From positions 59,963 through 123,962 of the forward strand of contig CAYMDH010000003.1 of NCBI GenBank assembly GCA_964389205.1: 64,000 nucleotides of DNA, read 5' to 3'. A program made the translations under genes and the position numbers. Source of the stretch: Leptobacterium sp964389205. Lineage in GTDB: Bacteria > Bacteroidota > Bacteroidia > Flavobacteriales > Flavobacteriaceae. The notes under the pieces were generated by a model. That model was not told where the DNA came from. It worked only from the letters and a program-made list of their open reading frames with translations, and did not search any database. Positions 54,636 through 63,867 of this stretch are shown one piece after another (position 1 is the stretch's first letter; the number at the start of each line of letters is the position of its first letter).

Positions 54636-54680
54636 AACATATATATTGATATAATAATGTATAAACACAATATATACGTT
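54636..54680 (-). promoter_or_regulatory. Operator/promoter region of the mobile mystery A/B operon
   Basis: AACATATATATTG (54636-54648) and CAATATATACGTT (54668-54680) form an inverted repeat, 12 of 13 matching, 19 bp apart. A minus-strand -7 element TACATTTG (on the plus strand, 54628-54635) is adjacent. The XRE protein is the likely repressor. Confidence 0.55.
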
Positions 54681-54784
54681 GACGAAATAATGTCAAGTGG
54701 ATGTCAAAGCATTTAAAAAAATAGTTTAGCTAGTCAATTATTTGTGTTTTCTATTTTGATTAGTTACTTATATGTTAAATGTAG

Positions 54785-54946
54785 AAGATCCCTTGTAATT
54801 CCCATAATTGCGCATATAAAACAGCAAAGAAAATACAAACACAAGGTGATAGAGTTAAAATAGTTGGAACATCAAGTAATGGTATGAAAATACAAATGTG
54901 GGTAAATAAAGCTACAAAAACTATTGAGACCGCTTGGCCAAAATAA
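54785..54946 (+). pseudogene. Orphan C-terminal fragment resembling a polymorphic-toxin tail
   Basis: A 53-codon frame, open from the TAG at 54782-54784 to the TAA at 54944-54946, encodes a sequence beginning KIPCNSHNCAYKTAKKIQTQ. It ends with GDRVKIVGTSSNGMKIQMW, then VNKATKTIETAWPK. It has no early start codon (first Met is residue 34), so it looks like the 3' end of a longer gene whose 5' part is missing. Its position 7 bp before a small acidic gene is typical of toxin-immunity pairs. The toxin reading is inference; the lack of a start is seen directly. Confidence 0.5.
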
Positions 54947-54952
54947 TAAAAT

Positions 54953-55381
54953 ATGTGTATAAAAATAGATCATAATTCAATAACAAAAAGGGGCGATACA
55001 ATTTTTGGAAATATCTATTTTGAAAATAATACTATAATTTTCCCTGAAAAGGTGTGGAATGATTTCATTGTTATTATATTGAATTGTTGGATGGAGGAAT
55101 TAGTTAAACTAAAAAAAAATGAAAAAATTTCCGCTGAGTTATTATTTATGGATGGACCATTATCAATGAAAATCAATTACTCTGATAATGACACTTTTAA
55201 ATTTTTTTTCGTACATAATGATGAAGTTATAAATTTTACTTACCTCCCAATTGAAGACTTCATAAAGTTTTTTTTAATAGAGGTCAATTCCTTAATTCTT
55301 TTCTTTTTAAGAAGGCAAAGGAATAATGATGAAATAGAGAAGCTCAGAAATAATTACACAAAATTAAATAAGATAGGGTAG
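54953..55381 (+). CDS. Hypothetical protein, possible immunity protein
   Basis: The 142-aa protein contains IYFENNTIIFPEKVWNDF and an alternation of polar and Tyr/Phe-rich strands (MKINYSDNDTFKFFFVHNDEV), ending in a Lys/Asn-rich helix. No membrane segment or signal peptide is clear. It lies 7 bp after the orphan toxin-like tail on the same strand. Immunity proteins are usually small, poorly conserved and adjacent like this, so that reading is plausible, but I do not recognise the family. Confidence 0.55.
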   Translation: MCIKIDHNSITKRGDTIFGNIYFENNTIIFPEKVWNDFIVIILNCWMEELVKLKKNEKISAELLFMDGPLSMKINYSDNDTFKFFFVHNDEVINFTYLPIEDFIKFFLIEVNSLILFFLRRQRNNDEIEKLRNNYTKLNKIG

Positions 55382-55447
55382 TGTAATAAACTGGCGCTTT
55401 TGCAGTTTTTGACATTTTTATCATTGAATATCAGTAAATTAAATATG

Positions 55448-55475
55448 GAATAGGCTTCATTTTTGAAACCTATTC
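55448..55475. terminator. Hairpin near the end of the accessory block
   Basis: GAATAGG (55448-55454) pairs with CCTATTC (55469-55475); inner bases TTC/GAA extend the stem beyond one mismatch. T-rich sequence follows on the plus strand. Confidence 0.5.
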
Positions 55476-55552
55476 TTGTTCTTAGATGTATTAAAAAGTT
55501 TGTTAGAACGCATAGAATGATGGTTTCTATTTCTTTAGTGTAGTAAATAGAC

Positions 55553-55566
55553 ACTTCTATTCATTT
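55553..55566 (+). repeat. 14-bp direct repeat, right copy
   Basis: ACTTCTATTCATTT, identical to 53159-53172. Together they flank the ATPase fragment, the mystery A/B pair and the toxin-immunity-like pair. Confidence 0.7.
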
Positions 55567-55628
55567 CCTCATTATAGATAATTAATAGTTTATTTTCTTG
55601 TTATCTTTTTAAGAATAAAAGAAACGTT

Positions 55629-56396
55629 TTACAAATTAATTATCCTTCTAACCCCAATAAAAATTAAAATAAAAGAAGAATATCCTATAAAAAAAGGTAC
55701 AACATAATGTTCTAAATGAAAAGCAAATAAAATTGCAATTATTAATAATTGAAAACCAAGTCCAAAAGTAGAAACAGCAGTCATAAACCAATTAGGAAAT
55801 TTTTTTCCTTTAACAGCACTTTTGTCTAGATAACAAATAATTTTATCAAAAGCTCCGTATAAAATATAGTATAATTTAAATAAAATAGTAACGTATTTCT
55901 GTTTTTCCCCCTTCATGGCTATAGGAACTTTATCTTCAAAAACTCTACTGGTAGTATCGCCATTGTATTTATTTCTTAAAATCACATAATAATAGTTATA
56001 GAGCGTACCTTGAAGCTGAATTCCAAAAAAAGCAATAAACATGTATAGTATAGAAACTTCTGTAATATGCCATATGGTAAGAAGAATTAAAAAATTTAAA
56101 ATAATATCTGATACAGAATCTAAGTAACGACCTGTATAAGAAGGTGTGTTTTTAATTCGTGCTAACTCACCATCAGCAGCATCTAAAATAGATTTGAGAA
56201 TTAAAAAAAAAGCAGAAGCCCAATATAACTCATTAAGAATACAAATAATAGAGATAATGCCAGAAATTATAAAACTTATAGTGATATGTATAGGCGTAGT
56301 TGTTGTATTTTTAAGTGATTTGGCTATTAAACGAGCAATTGGTCTTCCATAATCGGATAAATCTATAAATTGATTATTCTTAGGTAATTTAGACAT
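55629..56396 (-). CDS. CDP-alcohol phosphatidyltransferase family protein
   Basis: The 255-aa protein has the CDP-OH-P-transferase signature DG..AR........G...D...D in ADGELARIKNTPSYTGRYLDSVSD, which binds Mg2+ and the CDP moiety. About six hydrophobic segments place it in the cytoplasmic membrane. It transfers a phosphoalcohol to an acceptor, likely in phospholipid synthesis; the substrate (glycerol-phosphate, inositol or other) is not clear. It is unlinked in direction to the accessory block beside it. Confidence 0.85.
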   Translation of the reverse strand: MSKLPKNNQFIDLSDYGRPIARLIAKSLKNTTTTPIHITISFIISGIISIICILNELYWASAFFLILKSILDAADGELARIKNTPSYTGRYLDSVSDIILNFLILLTIWHITEVSILYMFIAFFGIQLQGTLYNYYYVILRNKYNGDTTSRVFEDKVPIAMKGEKQKYVTILFKLYYILYGAFDKIICYLDKSAVKGKKFPNWFMTAVSTFGLGFQLLIIAILFAFHLEHYVVPFFIGYSSFILIFIGVRRIINL

Positions 56397-56634
56397 CCAA
56401 TTTTATCACTTAATAAATATAAAAAACATTTTTAGTTGATATACCAAAAGTAACCAAACTTACTAGCCCCGGCAATTAATAATTTATTAAAATAAAAATA
56501 AGACTTAATTAACGTAGAGTTATTTTTAATAGGTGGTTATTATTTTTTTACATTTTATCGATTAATATTTATCTTTTGTAGTTAAATAGTCTCTAAAATG
56601 TAGTCTAAAGTTGTTGTTTTTATATATTAGTAAT

Positions 56635-59600
56635 ATGAAAAATATTTTATCAGTACTTATACTATTTAATCTTACATTTATTATAGCTCAAAGTAAAATT
56701 GAAAATAATGATTATGATTATATAGTTGAAAATATAAGACAATTTGCTAATAATGATGATTATGATAGTATCATAAAAGAAATAGATAAATTGAGTGAAA
56801 ATGACTCAGCTTATTATGATCTTTTAATTACTAAGTCATATTATTTGATGCAACAAAAAAAATATGAAGAAGCTATTAAAATTACAAACAAAGGGCTTAA
56901 AGAAGCTCGATATACACCAAAATATTCTTTTTACATTAATAAAGGAGTTTCTTTAAGAAGCCTTAAGAAGTATGACGATGCATTAAAATTGTATAATGAA
57001 GCATTAAAAATATACCCTAAAAATCATATTTTTAATTATAATAAAGGATTGATTTTTGAAGCACAAGGAGCTTATAATAAAGCTATTGAATCGTATCAAA
57101 AGACGATAGCACTGAATCCATTTTATGCTAATAGTCATTTAAAACTAGGAAATCTTTTCTATAGAAAACGACTTATATCACAGGCACTCATGTGTTTTAA
57201 TGTTTACTTGATATTAAACCCAGAGGGAGAGGCTGCATTTAATGTGTTAAACTCATTAAATAAAGCAGTATCTGCCAGTAATCAAAGTGATGAAATAAAA
57301 GGCGGTTTAATATCTTCTGAAGACAATGAAAGCTTTGAAGATTTAGACTTGTTAATAGATAATAGAATTGCTTTGAATGAAGAGTATAAAACCTCAAATG
57401 AAATTAATATTGCCTTTACAAAGCAAAATCATTTGTTGTTAAATCAACTTGTCGAGATATCAGGAAATGGTGGCTTTTGGGCTAAACGATACTTGCCTTT
57501 ATATAAGTGGATTATGACTAATGATCTATTTGATGCGTTCATTTATACTACAACATATTCTATTAAGAATGAGAAGTATAAAAAAATAGTTGAAAAAAAA
57601 GTACCAGAGATTAAGTCATTTATATCTTCATTTAAAGAAGTTTTAGGAAAAACAATGAGTGAATGGGAATATGCCGTAGATGGTGTAAAAAAAACACTTA
57701 CACATTATTTCGATGAAGAAAAGTTTTATGGAATAGGAATAATGAAATCAGAAAATTTCATTGGAAAATGGGAGTTTTATAATAAACATGGACGATTAAT
57801 TACAACGGGGAATTTTGATGAAAATGGAGAGAGAAAAGGAAATTGGGTTTGGTTAGATAGTTTCGGTAAAAAAGAAGAAGAAGGAACATACTTGGCAGGA
57901 AAAGTAACAGATATTTACAAAGAATACTTTTCTAATGGAAAGTTACAATATTCAACTACTTATTCAAATGGAATTGTAAATGGAGAGTTTAAAGCTTATA
58001 ACATTAAAGGTGCACTTATTGAAAAAAAGAATTTTAAAGAAGGAAAATTGGATGGAGCATATCAATCGTTTTATGAAGTTGGAGAGTCCAGTCCTAGCTC
58101 TAAAGTTATTTATGAAAATGGAGAAGCTGTAGGTAAAGCTCAACAATTTTACCCTAATGGAACTTTAAAGTTTGAAGTAAACTTTGTAAATGGATTAAGA
58201 GAAGGTATAGAAAAAAACTATTTTGATGATGGAAAATTATTAAATGAAATCCCATACATAAATGGAGACTATAATGGGCTTTATAAACAGTACCATCACA
58301 ATGGAGTAATTGAAGAAGAAGGGCAAGCTAAAGATGGGGCTAATGTTGGAGAATGGAAAGAGTATTATACAAATGGTATTTTATCAAGAAAATATAATTA
58401 TAATAAAGGGATGCTTAATGGGCTATATCATGATAATAATTATCAGGGAAAACCGTATTCTGATTTTGTTTATAGAAATGGAGAAATTATAGAATACACG
58501 TATTTTGATAAAGAAGGAAGTATTATTAAGACAGCTAGAAAAAAAGGAGGAGAATTTCTCTACGAAGGTTATTCTATAGACGGAAATAAGATATCAGAAG
58601 GCTTATATAATATTAAAGGAGGAAAAAAAGGTGCTTGGAAATTTTACACTAATAATGGAGTCCTAAGTGGTGAAGGTAATTATGAAGATGATAAAATATT
58701 AGGGGTTTATACTAATTATCATACAAATGGAAAAATTAGTAATAGGGTAGGTTACAAGAATGATTCTGTAACTGGATATTATGAAAACTATTATAAATGG
58801 GGGCAGTTAGAACAGCAAGGTTGGTATAGAGATAATGCATCTTCAGGAATATGGAAATCATATTATCCAGATGGTACTTTAAAAGAGGAAGATTATTATC
58901 ATAAAGGAAAATTACATGGAAATCAAAAATCATTTACCGCAAAAGGCAAACTTTACTTGGTTTCTCTATATCAATATGGTGAGTTAATAAGAGAAAGTTA
59001 TTATGATGATAAAGGAGTATTTCTTGAAGAGATAAGTTTTTTAGACCAAGGCATTACTGCCAGAACAACTCTAAAACATTCTAATGGAAAACCATATATT
59101 AATGTTGATTATAAAAATGGAGTTAAACAGGGGAAATATGAAGAATTTGATTTTTATGGAACTAAAATAATAGATGGACATTATTTAAATGGGAAACCTC
59201 ATGGTGATTGGAAGTGGTATTATCCAAATGGAGCCTTACGCATTACTGGGTCTGTAATAAACGATAAGTATCATGGAGAATGGACTAAATATTATAAAGA
59301 TGGACAACTCCAAGATAAATATTCCTATGTTTTAGGAGCTCTAAATGGGGTATGGGAATCTTATTATAAAGATGGTACTATAGAAGACACCATAGAATAC
59401 ACAAATAACCTTATCCATGGAAAGCGAGCATTTTATAGCCCTGAAGGAAAACTTCAAATTATTAGATATTATGAATATGGACGTTTAATAGGGTATAGCT
59501 ATAATACTAAAGAAGGAAAAATACTTCCAATGATTCCTGTCAAAAATGAAACGGTAAAGATCATTACTTATTATGATAATGGTAAAAAAGCCAGAGAAAT

Positions 59601-59931
59601 GGAAATGAAAAATGGAGAGTGGGTAGGTACTTATAAAGCTTATTATTATTCTGGCACGCTACATAAAGAACATACTTATGTAGATAATAATACACACGGA
59701 GGTGCTATAATATACTACCCTAATGGAGGAGTTAAAGAAAAGAAACCTTATTTTCATGATAATTTACATGGAGTATATGAATTGTACCATTCTAACGGTA
59801 AATTGAAAGAAACAATTACCTATGTAAATGATAATAGAGAAGGGGTATCTAAATATTATAATGAAGCAGGGAAGCTTTACAAAGAAGAATTCTATGAAAA
59901 CGATAATATCACAACTGTCAAAACCTTTTAG
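56635..59931 (+). CDS. Large TPR plus MORN-repeat protein
   Basis: About 1098 aa from ATG 56635, which gives a signal peptide (MKNILSVLILFNLTFIIAQS); a TTG at 56611 would precede it with eight unlikely residues. Residues ~30-215 form TPR-like helices (YDDALKLYNEALKIYPKNH). From ~350 to the end there are more than twenty MORN-type repeats ('Y.NG.L....Y..G..NG.W..YY..G.L'), the pattern of YwqK-type antitoxin proteins and of many flavobacterial outer proteins. A long array with a signal peptide suggests an exported scaffold. Its 3' end overlaps the next gene by 38 bp. Confidence 0.85.
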   Translation: MKNILSVLILFNLTFIIAQSKIENNDYDYIVENIRQFANNDDYDSIIKEIDKLSENDSAYYDLLITKSYYLMQQKKYEEAIKITNKGLKEARYTPKYSFYINKGVSLRSLKKYDDALKLYNEALKIYPKNHIFNYNKGLIFEAQGAYNKAIESYQKTIALNPFYANSHLKLGNLFYRKRLISQALMCFNVYLILNPEGEAAFNVLNSLNKAVSASNQSDEIKGGLISSEDNESFEDLDLLIDNRIALNEEYKTSNEINIAFTKQNHLLLNQLVEISGNGGFWAKRYLPLYKWIMTNDLFDAFIYTTTYSIKNEKYKKIVEKKVPEIKSFISSFKEVLGKTMSEWEYAVDGVKKTLTHYFDEEKFYGIGIMKSENFIGKWEFYNKHGRLITTGNFDENGERKGNWVWLDSFGKKEEEGTYLAGKVTDIYKEYFSNGKLQYSTTYSNGIVNGEFKAYNIKGALIEKKNFKEGKLDGAYQSFYEVGESSPSSKVIYENGEAVGKAQQFYPNGTLKFEVNFVNGLREGIEKNYFDDGKLLNEIPYINGDYNGLYKQYHHNGVIEEEGQAKDGANVGEWKEYYTNGILSRKYNYNKGMLNGLYHDNNYQGKPYSDFVYRNGEIIEYTYFDKEGSIIKTARKKGGEFLYEGYSIDGNKISEGLYNIKGGKKGAWKFYTNNGVLSGEGNYEDDKILGVYTNYHTNGKISNRVGYKNDSVTGYYENYYKWGQLEQQGWYRDNASSGIWKSYYPDGTLKEEDYYHKGKLHGNQKSFTAKGKLYLVSLYQYGELIRESYYDDKGVFLEEISFLDQGITARTTLKHSNGKPYINVDYKNGVKQGKYEEFDFYGTKIIDGHYLNGKPHGDWKWYYPNGALRITGSVINDKYHGEWTKYYKDGQLQDKYSYVLGALNGVWESYYKDGTIEDTIEYTNNLIHGKRAFYSPEGKLQIIRYYEYGRLIGYSYNTKEGKILPMIPVKNETVKIITYYDNGKKAREMEMKNGEWVGTYKAYYYSGTLHKEHTYVDNNTHGGAIIYYPNGGVKEKKPYFHDNLHGVYELYHSNGKLKETITYVNDNREGVSKYYNEAGKLYKEEFYENDNITTVKTF

Positions 59932-61849
59932 CCTTCATAAATGTATTGTAATACTTTTTTCTTTCTTTGGAGTTTATTCACAAGCTCAGTTCTCTAATGA
60001 ATATCGTGAATATAAAACTAAGTATGATAACGCTAGCTTAGTAAGATTAAAAGCAGAAAAGCGAATTGATATTAAAATTGAAGGAGCTGCTATTAAAATT
60101 ACTCAAGAAACAAAAAATGAAGATTTGTATCTTAATGCTTCGGCAATTTATAATTCAAAACAATCGATAGATTTTTCTAGTTTTTATGAATTAGAGAGTG
60201 TAGAAGCCTCGTCATTTATATTTAAGAACGGATCGTACAAAGAACTAAAAGTAAAAGAATTTAAAGAAAAGGATGAATTAGGAGATTCATTTTATGATGA
60301 TGTAAAATCATTGAACTTTATATATCCAAATTTAAATGAAGGCGCAAAATCTACTCTTTATAAAAAAGAAAAAATTAAAGATCCACGATTTTTAAATTCG
60401 TTTTATTTTGGATTGTCTTTCCCGATAGTAAATAATAAAATAACAATTCATGCAGATAAAAATATTGAACTTCAATTTAAAGAGTTTAATATGGACAGTA
60501 TTGATGTGAAATTTTCAAAACAAGAAAAAAAAGGAAAAAATATTTATACCTGGGAATTTAGAAATGCTATAGCATATGAAATAGAAGAAAAATCTCCGAA
60601 TTATAGAACACTATTTCCGCATGTAATTCCAATCATAAGTTCGTATCAAATTAAAGGAGAAAAACATCGATTGCTAGAAAACACATCAGATTTGTATCAT
60701 TGGTATTATTCATTAGTAAAAAATATTAATGAAGATGAAACAGATTTAGAATTAAAACAAATTGTCGAAAAACTAACATTTGATAAAAAAAACGATTTAG
60801 AGAAAGTTCGAGCGATCTATTATTGGGTTCAAAAAAACATTAAATATATAGCATTTGAATATGCACTAGGGGGCTTTATTCCACGTGAAGCAAATGCAAT
60901 TTATAAAAAGAAATATGGAGATTGTAAAGACAATTCAAGTATTTTATTAGAGATGCTTGAAATTGCAGGAATAAAGGGGCATTTAACATGGATTGGTACC
61001 AGAAGTATACCTTACAAGTATGATGAGGTGCCAACTCCGATTGTAGATAACCATATGATTTTGGCATATAAAAACCAAGAAGACATTTATTATTTAGATG
61101 CAACAGGAAGGTATATCCCTCTGGATTTACCCACATCATTTATTCAAGGTAAAGAAGCATTGGTATCTATAGATGCATTAAATCATGAAATATACAAGGT
61201 GCCTATTGTGCCAGCTTTGAAAAACGCATATAAGGACGAGGTAACTTTAATAATAGAAGATAGATCATTAAACGGATCAGGAAACTCTGAATTTTCTGGA
61301 TATCAAAAAATAGATATATTTAACAGATTAGAATCTTTAAACGAAATCAAGACAAAAGATTTTTATAATACCAATTTCCGTAAAGGAAACAATAAATTTT
61401 TGATCACTGATTTTTCTGAAATAAATAAGTTTGATTACGACCTCAATTTTAATGTCAATTATACTTTTACTCTTAACGATTATATTGTAAAAGCAGATGA
61501 TGAACTATATATCAACCTTAATCTTGTTAAAGATGTTTCAACATTAAAAACAAAAGAAGATAGGAAAAATGATATAGAAACAAGATACAAGTATTATGAT
61601 GAATATGTTGTGAAACTAATGATCCCAGAAACAATGACAGTTTCTTATATGCCAACATCTATGACTGTAGAAAATGAATTTTTCAATAGCACGATATCAT
61701 ACACATTAGAAGAAAATTATATATTATATAAGCACGCTGTTAAAGCAGATTTTATTGAATTAGACCTAACAAAACAGAAAAAATTAAATGCGTTTATAAA
61801 GAAAATAGAAAAGGCATATAAAGAGATTATTATATTAAAAGAAAAGTAA
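59894..61849 (+). CDS. DUF3857 / transglutaminase-like exported protein
   Basis: The 651-aa protein from ATG 59894 has a signal peptide (ending YSQAQ), a DUF3857 domain (~30-270) and a transglutaminase-like domain. The full Cys-His-Asp triad is visible: C344 (YGDCKDNS), H387 (DNHMI) and D402 (YLDATG). An upstream ATG at 59828 would overlap the MORN gene by 104 bp, so I prefer the later start. The protein may cleave or crosslink peptides outside the cytoplasm. It is 1 bp before the next DUF3857 gene. Confidence 0.85.
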   Translation: MKTIISQLSKPFSLHKCIVILFSFFGVYSQAQFSNEYREYKTKYDNASLVRLKAEKRIDIKIEGAAIKITQETKNEDLYLNASAIYNSKQSIDFSSFYELESVEASSFIFKNGSYKELKVKEFKEKDELGDSFYDDVKSLNFIYPNLNEGAKSTLYKKEKIKDPRFLNSFYFGLSFPIVNNKITIHADKNIELQFKEFNMDSIDVKFSKQEKKGKNIYTWEFRNAIAYEIEEKSPNYRTLFPHVIPIISSYQIKGEKHRLLENTSDLYHWYYSLVKNINEDETDLELKQIVEKLTFDKKNDLEKVRAIYYWVQKNIKYIAFEYALGGFIPREANAIYKKKYGDCKDNSSILLEMLEIAGIKGHLTWIGTRSIPYKYDEVPTPIVDNHMILAYKNQEDIYYLDATGRYIPLDLPTSFIQGKEALVSIDALNHEIYKVPIVPALKNAYKDEVTLIIEDRSLNGSGNSEFSGYQKIDIFNRLESLNEIKTKDFYNTNFRKGNNKFLITDFSEINKFDYDLNFNVNYTFTLNDYIVKADDELYINLNLVKDVSTLKTKEDRKNDIETRYKYYDEYVVKLMIPETMTVSYMPTSMTVENEFFNSTISYTLEENYILYKHAVKADFIELDLTKQKKLNAFIKKIEKAYKEIIILKEK

Positions 61850-61850
61850 A

Positions 61851-63815
61851 ATGATAAAAAGAATACTACTGCTTTTTTTATTAACAATAGCACAAGCGTA
61901 TGCTCAAAATGAAGCATATCACTTAAGCTATCAATGGGATGGAGAGCCAAATTATACTGTTAGTGAAGCTAGCGAAACTCCAATAATGGCTATAAAAGAT
62001 AAAACTATAACAGAATTTATATATGATGAAGAAGGAAAACTTCTAGAATACTATTTACAACATAAAGTTTATTGGTTAAACTCAGATGAAAAAATAGAAG
62101 AGTTCAATAAAATATACCTTCCGTATTCTTCAGATTCAGAATTGTTAGTCAATAAAGCAAGAGCTATATCTAAAGAAGGTGTTGTTAATGAATTAGATGA
62201 TTCAAAAATACTTACAGCTACAGATGAAGAAACAAAACGGACTTATAAATATTATGCATTTGAAGGAATAGAGAAGGGAAGTTTTATAGAGTATTATTAT
62301 GTGGTAAAGAAATCACCAAGTTATGGTGGAAAACGATTAATACTTCAAGGAGATTTTGATAAAACGAATGTGTCTTTTGAACTTTTTGCTCCTAAAAACT
62401 TACTTTTTAAGTTTAAGAGTTATAATGATCTTTTGCCTGTAAAAAAGGACACACTAATGAAATCTAAATCTCATTGGAAATTAGAAATGGACTTTTTAGA
62501 AAAACTAGAGGAGGAGGAGCTTTCTGCTTATGAAGCCTTGCGCAAATCACTAGTTTATAAACTAGATATTAACACAGCAAATAATAAAAGAGACATTATA
62601 TCTTATAGTAATGTAAGTCAAAATCTTCACAATTTTTTTTATTCAGAACAAACTAAGAAAGAGAAAACAGCGCTTACATCTTTTATAAATGATTTAGCAA
62701 TATCACAACTTACAGATAACGCTTCTAAAATTAGAAAGATAGATCATTTTATAAAATCAAATTTTTATGTTTCAGAAGTGCGAGAAGAAGCTTATGAAGA
62801 TATTAACGAAATTTTAAAAAATAAAGTAGCAGATGAAGATGGTATTATTAAGCTTTATGTAGCAATATTTACTAACTTAAATATTAAGCATGAACTGGTA
62901 TTAACTACAGACAGATCAGAATTTAGATTTGACAAAGAATTTGAAGCAAGTAATTTTTTAACAAATTACCTTATACATTTTCCAAAACTGAAAAAGTTCA
63001 TGTCTCCAACTGATATAGAAACACGTTTTGGATACCCTCCAGTAGATTTGACAAATAATTATGGATTATTTATGAAAGAAGTTAATGTTGGAGGTTTTAA
63101 AAGTGCTGTAGGAAAAATAAAATTTATTCCTTCTGTAGCTGCGGTGAAATCATTTGATAATATAGATATTACTGTAAATTTCAACAAAGAAGATTTAACA
63201 AAATCAAATATAAAACTGCGAAGAGAAATGGGTGGGTACTATGCGTCTTATATACAACCTTATATAAATTTAGCAGAAGAAAAACAACGAGACGAACTTT
63301 TGGATGATTTGATAAAGTTTATTAATCCAAACTTGGAAATAATAGAAAAAGAAACATATAATGATCAAGCGTCAGATTTTGGAACGAAACCTTTTATAAT
63401 TTCAGCAAATTTAAAATCAGAAGACTTTATAGAGAAAGCTGGAAACAGATATCTTTTTAAAGTTGGAGAACTCATAGGTCCTCAATCCGAATTGTATGTA
63501 GAAAAAAAACGAAAGCTTCCTGTTGATAATGGATTTAACAGAATGTATGGAAGAATAATAAAAGTTAACATTCCAGACGGATATTCATTTAAAAATTTAG
63601 ACAAATTAAATATCGATAACAAATACGTACAAGAAGGAAAAGAGATATTGATATTTAATTCATCGTATACAATAAATGAGAATCAATTAATTATAAACAT
63701 AGATGAACGATATGACAAGAGTATTATAGAATCTACATTATATGATGAATATAGAAAGATAATTAACAGTGCAGCCGATTTCAATAAAATAGTATTGATC
63801 TTACAGCCCAATTAA
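61851..63815 (+). CDS. DUF3857-type exported protein with degenerate transglutaminase-like domain
   Basis: The 654-aa protein has a signal peptide (~1-18, ending AYAQ) and a DUF3857 region similar to the preceding protein. At the place where the partner has its catalytic YGDCKDNS, it has NKVADEDGIIKLY, so the Cys is missing and the His/Asp partners are not evident. It therefore looks like a non-catalytic paralog that may work together with the preceding protein. It starts 1 bp after that gene. Confidence 0.8.
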   Translation: MIKRILLLFLLTIAQAYAQNEAYHLSYQWDGEPNYTVSEASETPIMAIKDKTITEFIYDEEGKLLEYYLQHKVYWLNSDEKIEEFNKIYLPYSSDSELLVNKARAISKEGVVNELDDSKILTATDEETKRTYKYYAFEGIEKGSFIEYYYVVKKSPSYGGKRLILQGDFDKTNVSFELFAPKNLLFKFKSYNDLLPVKKDTLMKSKSHWKLEMDFLEKLEEEELSAYEALRKSLVYKLDINTANNKRDIISYSNVSQNLHNFFYSEQTKKEKTALTSFINDLAISQLTDNASKIRKIDHFIKSNFYVSEVREEAYEDINEILKNKVADEDGIIKLYVAIFTNLNIKHELVLTTDRSEFRFDKEFEASNFLTNYLIHFPKLKKFMSPTDIETRFGYPPVDLTNNYGLFMKEVNVGGFKSAVGKIKFIPSVAAVKSFDNIDITVNFNKEDLTKSNIKLRREMGGYYASYIQPYINLAEEKQRDELLDDLIKFINPNLEIIEKETYNDQASDFGTKPFIISANLKSEDFIEKAGNRYLFKVGELIGPQSELYVEKKRKLPVDNGFNRMYGRIIKVNIPDGYSFKNLDKLNIDNKYVQEGKEILIFNSSYTINENQLIINIDERYDKSIIESTLYDEYRKIINSAADFNKIVLILQPN

Positions 63816-63829
63816 TAATATGTGTTAAT

Positions 63830-63867
63830 AAAAAAAGAGCTCTCTATTTTAGAGAACTCTTTTTTAT
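63830..63867 (+). terminator. Intrinsic terminator after the DUF3857 pair
   Basis: An A-rich left arm with GAG-C-TCTCTA pairs with TAGAGA-A-CTC and a T tract, with one mismatch. Confidence 0.75.

Noticed and set aside
55354..55554. 66-aa minus-strand ORF between the immunity-like gene and the CDP-alcohol transferase gene
   Set aside because: It overlaps the end of the plus-strand gene and a terminator-like hairpin, and resembles no family; possibly a relic but no evidence.
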